This document shows, piece after piece, positions 26,248 through 35,500 of a stretch of 39,125 bases of DNA. A model generated the notes under the pieces. It had not been told where the DNA came from and made no database searches. It saw only the letters and a program-made list of their open reading frames with translations. Both the position numbers and the translations under genes were made by a program. Each line of letters begins with the position of its first letter. The first letter of the stretch is position 1. Origin of the DNA: Cyclobacteriaceae bacterium (GTDB lineage: Bacteria > Bacteroidota > Bacteroidia > Cytophagales > Cyclobacteriaceae); contig CATQIH010000023.1 of the NCBI GenBank assembly GCA_958296015.1, positions 1-39,125 of the forward strand. The letters run 5' to 3'.

Positions 26248-26434
26248 AGCCTGAGTCGTTGGGTTTGGTTTTAAATAATCCCGAAAAGGTTTTGCCCATC
26301 TTTACCATAAACAGGTCAGCCACATCCATCATGAGCTGGCTCATCTCAATGCTGGTCATTACCTTATCTTTGAGTTTTTCGGGCAAAGGTTCTTCTTCCA
26401 ACTGTTTGAACGGATTCTTCGCTGTATCTTTCAT
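26231..26434 (-). CDS. 67-residue soluble protein between ECF sigma factor and MscS
   Basis: The ATG at 26434 overlaps the sigma-factor TGA by four bases (ATGA), and its 3' end overlaps the MscS start by 17 bp, so the three genes should be translationally coupled. Sequence: MKDTAKNPFKQLEEEPLPEK, then LKDKVMTSIEMSQLMMDVAD and a short tail. It has no signal or transmembrane helix. The position after a sigma gene is where an anti-sigma factor usually sits; the start (EEEPLPEKLKDKVM) resembles the short cytosolic head of some Bacteroidota anti-sigma proteins but lacks any membrane part. That role is an inference. Confidence 0.8.
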   Translation of the reverse strand: MKDTAKNPFKQLEEEPLPEKLKDKVMTSIEMSQLMMDVADLFMVKMGKTFSGLFKTKPNDSGYGESQ

Positions 26435-26982
26435 GTTAGGCCACGGGTCATTTTCACGATCTTTTCCTTAGCTCTTTTCAAACGCATTTTCACTGTACTT
26501 TCTTTTAGCAGGGTAATCTGCATGATCTCTCCGATAGACAATTCTTCCTGATATTTCATGAGCAGCAACGCCTTGTCTTCAGAGGATATTTTCTCGAGCA
26601 ACACCTTGAGCTTTTCTACCCTGATTTGCATCAGTTCAGCATCGCTATGGTCACTATCGGGAATATCTTCCAGATGATCCTCATAATTTTCATAAGGTTT
26701 ACCAACCTTCCGGCTATAATCTACACAAAAGTGATAGGTAATACTATACAACCAAGTAGAAAACCGGGCTTTACCTTCAAAATCCTTGAGCTTGAGATAC
26801 ACCTTGATCAACACATCATGCGCCAGGTCTTCTGCTGCCTGGTTGTCTTTGGTGAATCCTCTGCATCTGGCAAACACTTTCTGAGCATACCTGTCATACA
26901 ACAGACTGAACAAAGCGGTGTCTTTTTGCTGAACAATCCGTTGTACAAGTTCTTCGTCGGTAGCTTGCGTGGAGGCGCGCAA
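26431..26982 (-). CDS. ECF-type RNA polymerase sigma-70 factor
   Basis: 183 residues. The only plausible start is a TTG at 26982; there is an in-frame stop upstream (TAA, 15 bases before) and no ATG before the core. Region 2 is clear (LLYDRYAQKVFARCRGFTKD, AEDLAHDVLIKVYLKLKDFE, RFSTWLYSITYHFCVDYSRK). Region 4 follows (LLLMKYQEELSIGEIMQITL, LKESTVKMRLKRAKEKIVKM). There is no region 1 or 3, as expected of the ECF group. It heads a three-gene unit with a 67-residue protein and MscS, and its upstream region shared with 27135 contains a ~50-bp dyad. Regulation by self-activation is possible but not shown. Confidence 0.92.
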   Translation of the reverse strand: MRASTQATDEELVQRIVQQKDTALFSLLYDRYAQKVFARCRGFTKDNQAAEDLAHDVLIKVYLKLKDFEGKARFSTWLYSITYHFCVDYSRKVGKPYENYEDHLEDIPDSDHSDAELMQIRVEKLKVLLEKISSEDKALLLMKYQEELSIGEIMQITLLKESTVKMRLKRAKEKIVKMTRGLT

Positions 26983-27031
26983 TAGTTTATATTGTTAGCT
27001 GTAGAGTATAGGACGAACCTACATAAAACAA

Positions 27032-27081
27032 GTCACAAATACACTGAAATAAAAAATCATTTTTTCAGCATATATTGTGAC
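27032..27081. promoter_or_regulatory. Nested dyad in the divergent promoter region of the sigma-factor unit
   Basis: GTCACAA (27032-27038) mirrors TTGTGAC (27075-27081), and inside them CTGAAA (27044-27049) mirrors TTTCAG (27063-27068). The spacers on the two sides are 5 and 6 bases, so the whole ~50-bp element is nearly symmetrical around an AT-rich centre. It lies between the divergent starts at 26982 and 27135, a suitable place for an operator serving both. The binding protein is unknown. Confidence 0.35.
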
Positions 27082-27134
27082 CTGCGTAAAAAGCCTGCGT
27101 CTTAAGAGAAAAGTTATAAAACCAATTAAAACCA

Positions 27135-27935
27135 ATGAATACCATGAAAAACCCGTATACTCTTGGCCTGGCATTTTGCCTGATGATGAGCGTGGCTGCC
27201 TACGGGCAGCAAAGATATATGACCATAGAAAAGAGCGTCCCGATGGACGACCGTTCTGTGAATTCCTGGGTCATCAATGTGGGCGATGAGCCTGTAGATG
27301 AGCTAAAGAAAGAATTTGTTACTTATTGCAAAAAGCAGTTCAAAGTGAAGCTCAAAAAGCAGGGCAATGATATGCTTGAGGCCAAAGCGGTGACGCTGCC
27401 TGCAATTTCCAGCAAGCAGGGCGACTTAAAAGTGCGTGTCTATACGGAGAAAGAGCAGACCATACTGGCCGTGGCATTTATGCCTGGCTATGATATTGCG
27501 CTGAACAGCCAGCAATACAGCAGCGAAATGGAAAACCTGCGTAAGTTTACCAAGCACTTCGTCAAAGGCTACAAAATGGACCACCTCAGCAATGCGCTGG
27601 CTGAAAACGAAAGCCGCAAAAAATCACTGGAAAAGACACTTCAAAGAAGTGAAAGTGAGCAGAAAAGAACACAGCAGCATTTGAGCAAACTAAGCAAACA
27701 GCTTGCTTCCAAAAAAACAGATGATGCCAAAAGATTTGAGTTGAATAATGATGAAGTAAGCGACAAATCAAGATTGGAAGCTTTGGACATCATTGTGAAA
27801 AACCATCACAAAGAACTGGAAAAAGTGGAAAAAAATATTCAGTCTACCCGAATGGATATTGGTCAGTTAGAAACTTTATTCGCAGATCCTACCCTTACTA
27901 ACGGACAGGCAAAAACATCTTCTGTTCCTAAATAG
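27135..27935 (+). CDS. Exported protein with C-terminal coiled coil, function unknown
   Basis: 266 residues (ATG 27135; ATG 27144 is also possible). Sec signal KNPYTLGLAFCLMMSVAAYG. The first ~150 residues form a mixed fold (SVNSWVINVGDEPVDELKKE, then VRVYTEKEQTILAVAFMPGY). From about residue 155 a long, highly charged coiled coil follows (ALAENESRKKSLEKTLQRSE, EQKRTQQHLSKLSKQLASKK). No named family. It starts a plus-strand group of envelope genes divergent from the ECF sigma gene. Confidence 0.8.
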   Translation: MNTMKNPYTLGLAFCLMMSVAAYGQQRYMTIEKSVPMDDRSVNSWVINVGDEPVDELKKEFVTYCKKQFKVKLKKQGNDMLEAKAVTLPAISSKQGDLKVRVYTEKEQTILAVAFMPGYDIALNSQQYSSEMENLRKFTKHFVKGYKMDHLSNALAENESRKKSLEKTLQRSESEQKRTQQHLSKLSKQLASKKTDDAKRFELNNDEVSDKSRLEALDIIVKNHHKELEKVEKNIQSTRMDIGQLETLFADPTLTNGQAKTSSVPK

Positions 27936-27980
27936 TTATTTTTTATATATTGCATCTCACCACCTAACCTATCACCAAAC

Positions 27981-28604
27981 ATGCATAAGTATTACCTAGC
28001 TGTTGCTTTCATTATTCTTTCTGTACATATGTCTTCTGCCCAGGATTTTCGGGCCGCTGTTAAAGGTGGATTTAGCCTCAACTCCTTTTCTGTAGCCAAT
28101 CTCACCGATGCCGGTACCCGGCTGGGTGTGCAGGCAGGATTACTAGCAGAAATAGGACTTGAAGACGCTGGTATGCCAGCCAATTTCTACCTGCAACCCG
28201 AGATCAATTTTGCCACCCGTGGGGCTAAGTATAACTTTCAGGGGATAGCAGTAAAAGAAAGGCTCAGCTATTTTGAAATACCCGTTTTGCTAAAGTATTT
28301 TGTCTTCGATCCTGTCAGTATTTATATAGGCCCACAGCTATCGCTGCTAGCCAGCGGTAAATTTAAGACAGATAGAGAAACCAATGACAAGACCACCAAC
28401 CGCGATGCTTTTAAAAAGTCTGATTTTGGCTTTGCCATGGGACTCAATGTCGAACTGCCTAAGTTCTTTCTTGACTTGCGTTACACCCTTGGGCTGCGCA
28501 ACATCGTCGGCGACCGGTCTATCGGTCAGCTTGCGTTTGATACTGAGAAAGCTAGGAATCGAGGCTTTCAGCTTTCGATAGGCTATTATTTTATCAATAG
28601 ATAA
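27981..28604 (+). CDS. PorT-like outer-membrane beta-barrel protein
   Basis: 207 residues. Sec signal MHKYYLAVAFIILSVHMSSA. The mature protein matches the PorT/outer-membrane beta-barrel family: FRAAVKGGFSLNSFSV, LGVQAGLLAEIGLE, FYLQPEINFATRGAKYN, YFEIPVLLKYFVFDPVSIYI, GPQLSLLASGKF, FFLDLRYTLGLRNIVGD, and a final aromatic strand QLSIGYYFINR. Alternating hydrophobic strands predict an 8-stranded barrel. PorT proper belongs to the type IX secretion system; most relatives are generic barrels. It lies 45 bp after the coiled-coil gene and probably shares its transcript. Confidence 0.88.
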   Translation: MHKYYLAVAFIILSVHMSSAQDFRAAVKGGFSLNSFSVANLTDAGTRLGVQAGLLAEIGLEDAGMPANFYLQPEINFATRGAKYNFQGIAVKERLSYFEIPVLLKYFVFDPVSIYIGPQLSLLASGKFKTDRETNDKTTNRDAFKKSDFGFAMGLNVELPKFFLDLRYTLGLRNIVGDRSIGQLAFDTEKARNRGFQLSIGYYFINR

Positions 28605-28653
28605 GCAGGTTTTCTTCAGCGGCATTGATGGCCCCAATCAACAACCTACAGCA

Positions 28654-28926
28654 ATGAAAATTTATGTATATATTATCGTATTCCTTGCAGCACTGTTGCT
28701 GGTTTTTGTGCTTCAAAATGCTACACCTGTTTTTGTGACGTTTGGATTCTGGCAAATTCAAATGTCACTCTCTTCGATCATCTTGCTTTCCATTGTAGGT
28801 GGGGCTTTGCTGATGCTGGCTTTTGTTACGCCATCCAGGTTGAGAAAGCGTAAGGAACTGCAAAAAATGCAACAAAGATATCAGCAACTGGAGCGTAACT
28901 ATACCATCACCCCCAAAAAGTTATAG
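28654..28926 (+). CDS. LapA-like (DUF1049) small membrane protein
   Basis: 90 residues with two transmembrane helices: IYVYIIVFLAALLLVFVLQN and SSIILLSIVGGALLMLAFVT. The QNATPVFVTFGFWQIQMSLS junction is the characteristic LapA signature, and a basic coiled-coil tail follows (RLRKRKELQKMQQRYQQLER). In E. coli LapA takes part in LPS assembly regulation; the role in this phylum is unclear. It ends 54 bp from the convergent dgoD. Confidence 0.85.
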   Translation: MKIYVYIIVFLAALLLVFVLQNATPVFVTFGFWQIQMSLSSIILLSIVGGALLMLAFVTPSRLRKRKELQKMQQRYQQLERNYTITPKKL

Positions 28927-28979
28927 TGTATCCGCGTGGTTCTTTCTACGCCAGGTTCTAATACAGTGCATTACTGACT

Positions 28980-30128
28980 TCACCACTCTGCTACGCTACC
29001 ATCTTCATGCCGCCATAGCGGGTTATGCCAGTCATGGCCGTGTTCAGCCATTTTGCGTACATGATCTTCGTTGATATCGATGCCCAGTCCCGGGCCTTCC
29101 GGTATCTTCACATACCCTTTGTCGTAGCTGAACACGCTGCGGTCTGTGATATAATCCAGCAAATCGCTGCCCTGGTTGTAGTGAATCCCCAGGCTTTGCT
29201 CCTGTATGAAGGCATTGTGGCAGGTAGCATCCACCTGCAAACAGGCAGCCAGCGCAATCGGCCCCAGCGGACAGTGCGGCGCGGCGGCAACATCGAAGGC
29301 TTCGGCCATAGAGATGATCTTCTTACATTCGGTGATGCCGCCCGCATGAGAAAGATCGGGCTGGATAATATCTGCATAGCCATCGATGAATAAATTTTTG
29401 AATTGCCACCTGGAGAACATGCGCTCCCCGGTGGCTATCGGTATGGCTACATGGTTGGCAATTTCCCGCAGAGCTTCGTTATTTTCAGGCAATACCGGTT
29501 CTTCAATGAACATCGGGTCGTAGGGTTCCAGGGCTTTTGCCAGCACTTTGGCCATCGGCTTGTGTACGCGTCCATGAAAGTCAATGCCAATACCAACCTC
29601 CCTGCCTACGGCTTCGCGTACGGCGGCTATCCGGGCCACTGCCTGGTCTACCCTGGCATAAGAATCCACATACTGTAACTCCTCGGTAGCATTCATCTTC
29701 AGGGCGGTAAATCCCTGCGCCACGATCTCACGGGCAGCCTGCCCGACATCTGCCGGACGGTCGCCGCCAATCCAGGAATACACACGGATGGTCTCACGGG
29801 CTTTTCCGCCCAGCAACTGGTGCACAGGTGCCTGGTAGTATTTCCCTTTGATATCCCACAGTGCCTGATCGATGCCGGCAATAGCACTCATCAGCACCGG
29901 GCCACCCCGGTAGAAGCCTGTCCGGTACATCACATTCCAGTGATCCTCGATAGGCATAGGGTCTTTGCCAATCAGGTATGCCATCAGTTCATCAACAGCG
30001 GCTTTCACGGTGGCAGCCCTTCCTTCCACCACGGGTTCTCCCCAGCCGGTGATGCCTTCGCTGGTGTTTATTTTGAGAAAAAGCCATCGGGGCGGCACCT
30101 GGAACAATTCGTAGCTGGTGATTTTCAT
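28980..30128 (-). CDS. dgoD: D-galactonate dehydratase
   Basis: 382 residues from ATG 30128, the full length of the E. coli enzyme. Enolase-superfamily catalytic residues are all present and fall at the positions I recall for E. coli DgoD: D183 and H185 in GIDFHGRVHKPMAK, E209 in MFIEEPVLPEN, E235 in ATGERMFSRW, and H285 in APHCPLGPIALA. The reaction converts D-galactonate to 2-keto-3-deoxy-D-galactonate, with Mg2+ bound by the acids and the histidines as acid/base. The kinase for the next step, dgoK, lies five bases upstream on the same strand, which supports the substrate call. The third enzyme (KDPGal aldolase, dgoA) is not in the window. Confidence 0.93.
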   Translation of the reverse strand: MKITSYELFQVPPRWLFLKINTSEGITGWGEPVVEGRAATVKAAVDELMAYLIGKDPMPIEDHWNVMYRTGFYRGGPVLMSAIAGIDQALWDIKGKYYQAPVHQLLGGKARETIRVYSWIGGDRPADVGQAAREIVAQGFTALKMNATEELQYVDSYARVDQAVARIAAVREAVGREVGIGIDFHGRVHKPMAKVLAKALEPYDPMFIEEPVLPENNEALREIANHVAIPIATGERMFSRWQFKNLFIDGYADIIQPDLSHAGGITECKKIISMAEAFDVAAAPHCPLGPIALAACLQVDATCHNAFIQEQSLGIHYNQGSDLLDYITDRSVFSYDKGYVKIPEGPGLGIDINEDHVRKMAEHGHDWHNPLWRHEDGSVAEW

Positions 30129-30133
30129 GGGGG

Positions 30134-31123
30134 TTAGGTTTTAGGGGTTAGGTGATGTTGATATATTTTGAGATGTCCGTGCATGACAGCTTCTTCAATA
30201 TCTCTTTCGGAAAAGATCTGTGTTTGCTGCATGTTTAGTGCTTGTAGTGCATACTGATAGGCGGCTTTCAGGTGGGTTCCGCTGCACAAGTACAGATTAC
30301 CTGTATGTGTGTCACGTAAATCTTTCAGCTCTGCACCGATGAGCAAACCGCTCAGATACGCAAGGTTATCTTCTTTGTTCATTTTACCAAACAGGCTGTT
30401 GGTTCTCACCAGAAAAGCAGCATGCAACAGGTTGGTATCCGCACCTGTTTCCACTCCTTTGCCAAATGCCTGCCACCGCTCTTCCGGCCAGGGCAATGCC
30501 TGGCTGTCAGCCACAGAAGCCTGTAGAATGCTTTTTTTAGACAATAGCTCAAAAAACTCTCCTGTCATATATGTCCTGAAACGTGTGATTTGCCCGTCAT
30601 TCACCATAATATGCTTGGAATGAGTGCCAGGAAAGATGTACACTACATCTCCATGCGTATCAGCATGTCGTTCTGCAAAACCGATAAGCTGAGTCTCTTC
30701 GCCCCGCATCACATCCGCTCCGCTGCTTGCCCCTGAGATCAGCAAAACAGGGTGCGTTATTTCCTTACATGGTTCCATATATAGTACATGCGTATCTGCA
30801 CCGCTAATGGCAAAAGGCAGCTTGCTATAAGGCAACTCCTTCATGCCAATGGAGGAAGAAGCCATGCCCGAGACAATAACCGGCACTTCTGCTAGCGACC
30901 GGTTCAACCGGTTTTCCATGAGCTTGATATGGCGGGCAATGATTTTGAAATAAAAGGCAAAGCGCTTGTCCTGATCATGCTGGCCGGTATTTTTCCAGGC
31001 AGCATAAGTGGCCGCAATCCCATGATCAGATTGTTCTTCGGCACGAATTTGCAGATGCGGGGCATCTATTAGCTTCATCCGAAATGAAGAGGTACCCCAG
31101 TCACAACTCAGATATGTTAACAT
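30134..31123 (-). CDS. dgoK: 2-dehydro-3-deoxygalactonokinase
   Basis: 329 residues from ATG 31123 (the frame extends to 31156). The start MLTYLSCDWGTSSFRMKLID holds the DWGTSS phosphate-binding motif of DgoK. Further family segments are VIVSGMASSSIGMKELPY, VVYIFPGTHSKHIMVNDGQI, FRTYMTGEFFELLSKKSIL and a C-terminal LSGLLIGAELKDL. It phosphorylates 2-keto-3-deoxygalactonate at C6 with ATP in the De Ley-Doudoroff route. Its stop is five bases before the dgoD start, so the pair is co-transcribed. Together they show growth on galactonate or galactose-derived acids. Confidence 0.9.
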   Translation of the reverse strand: MLTYLSCDWGTSSFRMKLIDAPHLQIRAEEQSDHGIAATYAAWKNTGQHDQDKRFAFYFKIIARHIKLMENRLNRSLAEVPVIVSGMASSSIGMKELPYSKLPFAISGADTHVLYMEPCKEITHPVLLISGASSGADVMRGEETQLIGFAERHADTHGDVVYIFPGTHSKHIMVNDGQITRFRTYMTGEFFELLSKKSILQASVADSQALPWPEERWQAFGKGVETGADTNLLHAAFLVRTNSLFGKMNKEDNLAYLSGLLIGAELKDLRDTHTGNLYLCSGTHLKAAYQYALQALNMQQTQIFSERDIEEAVMHGHLKIYQHHLTPKT

Positions 31124-31199
31124 GCAACAGATTTTAGGTTGGCGCAATTTAGACAAACCAAACTGTTTAAAAAGTCAACATCTCAAAAATTCATGACAT

Positions 31200-32432
31200 C
31201 TATTTGAACTTGTTGAGCGCCCACCGCTTGGTCTTTTTGAAAATATTATCTTTGTCGTCATCCTGTTCCTGCGAATCCTCAGCACCAAACAAGTAGCCCA
31301 AGGGATTGAGCACCGGAACATGGTCGCAGATCACCTTGATGATACCGAGTGCGGGAATGGCTACCAGCATACCTGTAATTCCCCACACGGCACCTCCCAG
31401 TACCACCACAATAATGGTAAATACTGGACTTACATCCACCTTATCGCCCACCACGTAAGGCTCCAGAATATAGCTTTCTACAAACTGGGCCACGGCAAAC
31501 GTAATACTAACTCCTATGGCCCCCGACAGGCCGCTTCCTGAAAAGATAGCCATGCCGATGGCAAGTCCGTAGCCTATGATATTGCCAATATAAGGCACCA
31601 GCGAAAGCACCGATGCCAGAATAGAAATCAGGATGGCATTTTTGACCCCTGAAATTGATAGTCCTACGCCATACAGTATGGCCAGAAAGATGATGAGGAT
31701 CAACCTGCCAAACAGATAGTTCTGTGAAGTACTGGCCGCTTCTTTGATAATTTCCTGCGCTTTCTTGCGCTTATCATCCGACACCATTTTTAATATGGCT
31801 TTGCGGAACTTGCTGCGGTAAAGCAGCAGGAAAAAGATGTAGATAAAGGTCAGCAGAAAATTGCCCAGAAAACTGATAAACCCTGCCACAACACTACCTA
31901 CTTTTGTCATCACCGAACCGGTTGAAGTTGACGAACCTGTGTTGATACCGGGCTGCTGCACCTGCCGGGTAGTATCCTGTTCCGTCTGCTGGTTTTGTAC
32001 GCTATCCGGGGCTGGTTGTTTGGAAGAGAAAGGGCTTCCGGGAAGCTTATCAGACAGTTTCCGGTCCTGTTCCTGCACCGATAGGCCGGTCTTTTGCTGG
32101 ATAAATCCCTGTAGCTGCTCTATCTTAGGCTCCAGCCGGTCTTTGATCTGGGGCCAGTCCTGAGAAAAGCTTTTGATCTGTGTGCCCACCACCCAGGTAA
32201 GGGCTATAAAAAACAAAAGGATGATCAGATCTGAAAACAAAGCAGCTAAGCCACGGTTGATACCTTTGCCCTCCAGCCAGCGGCAGACAGGAAGCATCAC
32301 CATCGCCAGCAACGCGGCTATTGCCAAAGGCGAAAGGAAAGACTTGGCCTGTACAAGCCCCAGAAACAGGAAATACAGGCTAACAATAATCAGCGTAAAA
32401 TAAATGAGGATAGTCCTTGCTTGGCTGCGCAT
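31200..32432 (-). CDS. AI-2E family transporter-like permease
   Basis: 410 residues from ATG 32432. AI-2E family features: paired N-terminal helices (ILIYFTLIIVSLYFLFLGLV and FLSPLAIAALLAMVMLPVCR), the LEGKGINRGLAALFSDLIIL segment, a periplasmic-type loop, and C-terminal helices GVGLSISGVKNAILISILAS, VPYIGNIIGYGLAIGMAIFS, FVESYILEPYVVGDKVDVSP and IIVVVLGGAVWGITGMLVAI. A low-complexity S/T/Q-rich insert of about 50 residues (QQTEQDTTRQVQQPGINTGS) interrupts the loop. The family includes exporters of AI-2 and Na+/H+ antiporters. It is 76 bp upstream of dgoK on the same strand; a functional link is not evident. Confidence 0.88.
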   Translation of the reverse strand: MRSQARTILIYFTLIIVSLYFLFLGLVQAKSFLSPLAIAALLAMVMLPVCRWLEGKGINRGLAALFSDLIILLFFIALTWVVGTQIKSFSQDWPQIKDRLEPKIEQLQGFIQQKTGLSVQEQDRKLSDKLPGSPFSSKQPAPDSVQNQQTEQDTTRQVQQPGINTGSSTSTGSVMTKVGSVVAGFISFLGNFLLTFIYIFFLLLYRSKFRKAILKMVSDDKRKKAQEIIKEAASTSQNYLFGRLILIIFLAILYGVGLSISGVKNAILISILASVLSLVPYIGNIIGYGLAIGMAIFSGSGLSGAIGVSITFAVAQFVESYILEPYVVGDKVDVSPVFTIIVVVLGGAVWGITGMLVAIPALGIIKVICDHVPVLNPLGYLFGAEDSQEQDDDKDNIFKKTKRWALNKFK

Positions 32433-32560
32433 ATATTTTAAATTTTATCAGATTCAAAGCGACGAATAACATCTTTATGGTGTTGTAACTTTTGAATTGA
32501 ATATATTGTTGATCATGTTATTTCGCTTTGGTGAATAAACATGCCTATACTTCATTTTTT

Positions 32561-35500
32561 ATGGATGAACACAACCCAACAGAAGACAAGCCTACACAAG
32601 AAAAGCCTAATACAGAGAAAAATGCTCCAACCATTGTAGGCATCGGTGCATCAGCTGGCGGGCTGGCTGCACTAAAAATATTTTTCACCCATATTCCCCA
32701 GGACTGCGGCCTTGCTTTTGTGATCGTCGTGCACCTTTCCCCGGAACACGAAAGTCATATGGCCGACCTGCTACAGCCTTATGTGAAAATGCCTGTCCAG
32801 CAGGTAACAGAAACAATACCGCTGGAGCCTGACAGGGTATATGTGATTCCACCGGGCTGCAACCTGGATGCCATTGATACGCACCTGCGGCTTTCTGACC
32901 TGGAAGAAAAACGCCGCAACCGGGCACCTATCGATCACTTCTTCCGTACATTGGCAGCCACGCACGATGGCAAATCTATTGGCATCATCCTGACGGGCAC
33001 AGGCTCCGACGGTACGCTGGGCATCAAGGAAGTGAAGGAGCGGGGTGGTATTACCATTGTGCAGGACCCTAATGAGGCCGAATATGACGGAATGCCCCAA
33101 AGTGCCATCTCAACAGGACTCGTTGATCTGGTGCTTCCGCTTGCCGAAATCCCCAAGGCTATTGTGAACCTCGACCGCATTGAGCCAAAAATACCATCAT
33201 TCAAGGAAAGTGAAGATGCAACGGGAGAAGAGAAACCCCTGCTGCAAAAGATTTTCTCCATCATACGTGCACGTACCGGGCGCGACTTCAGCCGCTACAA
33301 GCGATCTACCATTATGCGCCGACTGGAGCGCCGGATGCAGATTACGCAGATCGTTGAGCTCAAAGATTATCTTGCGCTGCTACACAAAAATCCGGAAGAA
33401 GTACGGAGTCTTTCCGATGACCTGCTCATCACCGTCACCAACTTTTTCCGCGATCCTGAGGTGTTCAAACAACTGGAGCAAAGCATCGTTCCCCAGCTTT
33501 TTAAAGGTAAAGGGCCGGAAGATACGATACGCGTCTGGTCGGTGGGGTGTGCCACGGGCGAGGAGGCGTATTCTCTGGCGATGATCCTGCTGGAAGAAGC
33601 TGCCAAATATAATGCACCCCCCAGGCTACAGGTCTTTGCCAGCGACCTGCACGACCGTTCGCTCAACAAAGCCCGGGAGGGATATTACCCTGGCGACATT
33701 GAAACGGATGTGAGCATTGAGCGGCTCCAGCGGTTTTTTACCAAAGAAGACAGCAGCTTCCGCATCCGCAAAGAGGTACGCGAGATGGTGGTTTTTACAC
33801 CGCACAACCTGCTGGGCGACCCTCCGTTTTCGCGCATAGACCTTATTTCCTGCCGTAATATGCTGATCTACCTGCAACGCCAAATACAGCGCGAGGTGAT
33901 TGATCTGTTTCATTATGCACTCAACAGTGAGGGTGTGCTGCTGCTGGGCACTTCCGAAACTTTAGAAAGCTCCGAGCTATTCCGCACAGTAAACAAAGGT
34001 TATTGTATTTTCCGCAAGCGCAATGTGCCGGTGCCTGAGCCTCGTCTACCTGTTTTTCCGCTCACGAAGCCTCGTTTGCCGATAGATTATGAAAGAGGAA
34101 ACCAGGAAGATAATGCTCCTTTGGCCTATGGCACCCTGCACCAATGGATGGTAGAGCGGTATGCTCCGCCCAGTCTGCTGGTAAGTCTGGATCATAAAGT
34201 AGTACACCTTTCCGAACACGTAGGCCGCTACCTGGTGTATCCGGGTGGAGAGCCTACGACCAATGTTTTTAAGCTTGTAAGAGAGGAATTCCGTATTGAG
34301 TTACAGGCTGCGCTACATACCGCCAAAGAAAAACTAGCACCGGTTCATTCCAAATCTATCACTGTGCAGCAGGAAGGAGCACCATTGCGCGTTTCTATTT
34401 CTGTGTATCCGGGAAAGGAGCCGCAGCAGGAAGGCTTTTACCTAATCATCTTCGACGATTCCAGGACAAATCAGCTGGATGAAAAGGCAGAAAAGACCGC
34501 ACCCGATCTTGCCGATAAAGATGTCATTGTACGTGAGATGCAAGCTGAACTGGAACTCACCCAGCACCGGCTACAGGCTATCATAGAGGAGTTTGAGACA
34601 GGGCAGGAAGAAATGAAGGCTTCCAATGAAGAGATGCAGTCTACCAACGAGGAGCTACGCTCTACGATGGAAGAACTGGAGACCAGCAAGGAAGAGCTAC
34701 AAAGCATCAACGAAGAACTCAGCACTGTCAACCAGGAGAACAGGCATAAGGTAGAAGAGCTGGCGCAGCTTTCCGGCGACCTGCAAAACCTGCTCAAGGC
34801 GACCGATATTGCCACGCTCTTTCTGGACCCGCAACTTCGCATCCTGCGTTTCACGCCCAAGGTGATCGATATTTTTAATGTACGCATGGTAGACCGTGGC
34901 CGCCCGCTTGCAGACCTCACCCACCGGCTGGGCTATCATGAGCTTATCGACGATGCCAGGCAGGTGCTGGATAAGCTTGTGCCGATAGAGCGCGAGGTGA
35001 AAGACGAAGAAAACAGGTGGTATCTCACACGAGTGAGGCCCTACAGAAGCAGCGACGACCGAATAGAGGGCATTGTGATTACGTTTGTAGAGATCACCGA
35101 GCGCAAAAGTGCCGAGGAAACCCTGCGCAAGAGCGAAGAACACCTCAGGCTAATTATGCAAAGTGCCACAGACTTTGCCATTTTTACCCTGGACATGGAT
35201 AAGAAAATTGCCGACTGGAACAGCGGGGCCGAGCGTATTCTGGGATACAGCAGCCAGGAAATGATAGGTCAGAAGGGTGATGTTATCTTTACGCAGGAAG
35301 ACAAAAGCATTGTTCCTGAAAGTGAGACACAGCAAGCCGTCACCGAGTGGCGTGCTGAAATCGAACGCTGGTATGTGCGTAAAGACGGCAATCAGTTTTG
35401 GGGCAACAGCATTACCATGCCCCTGCTGACTAAAGACGATCAGGTGAGGGGTTTTCTCAAGATCATCACAGACCACACACAGCGAAGGAAGATGGAAGAG

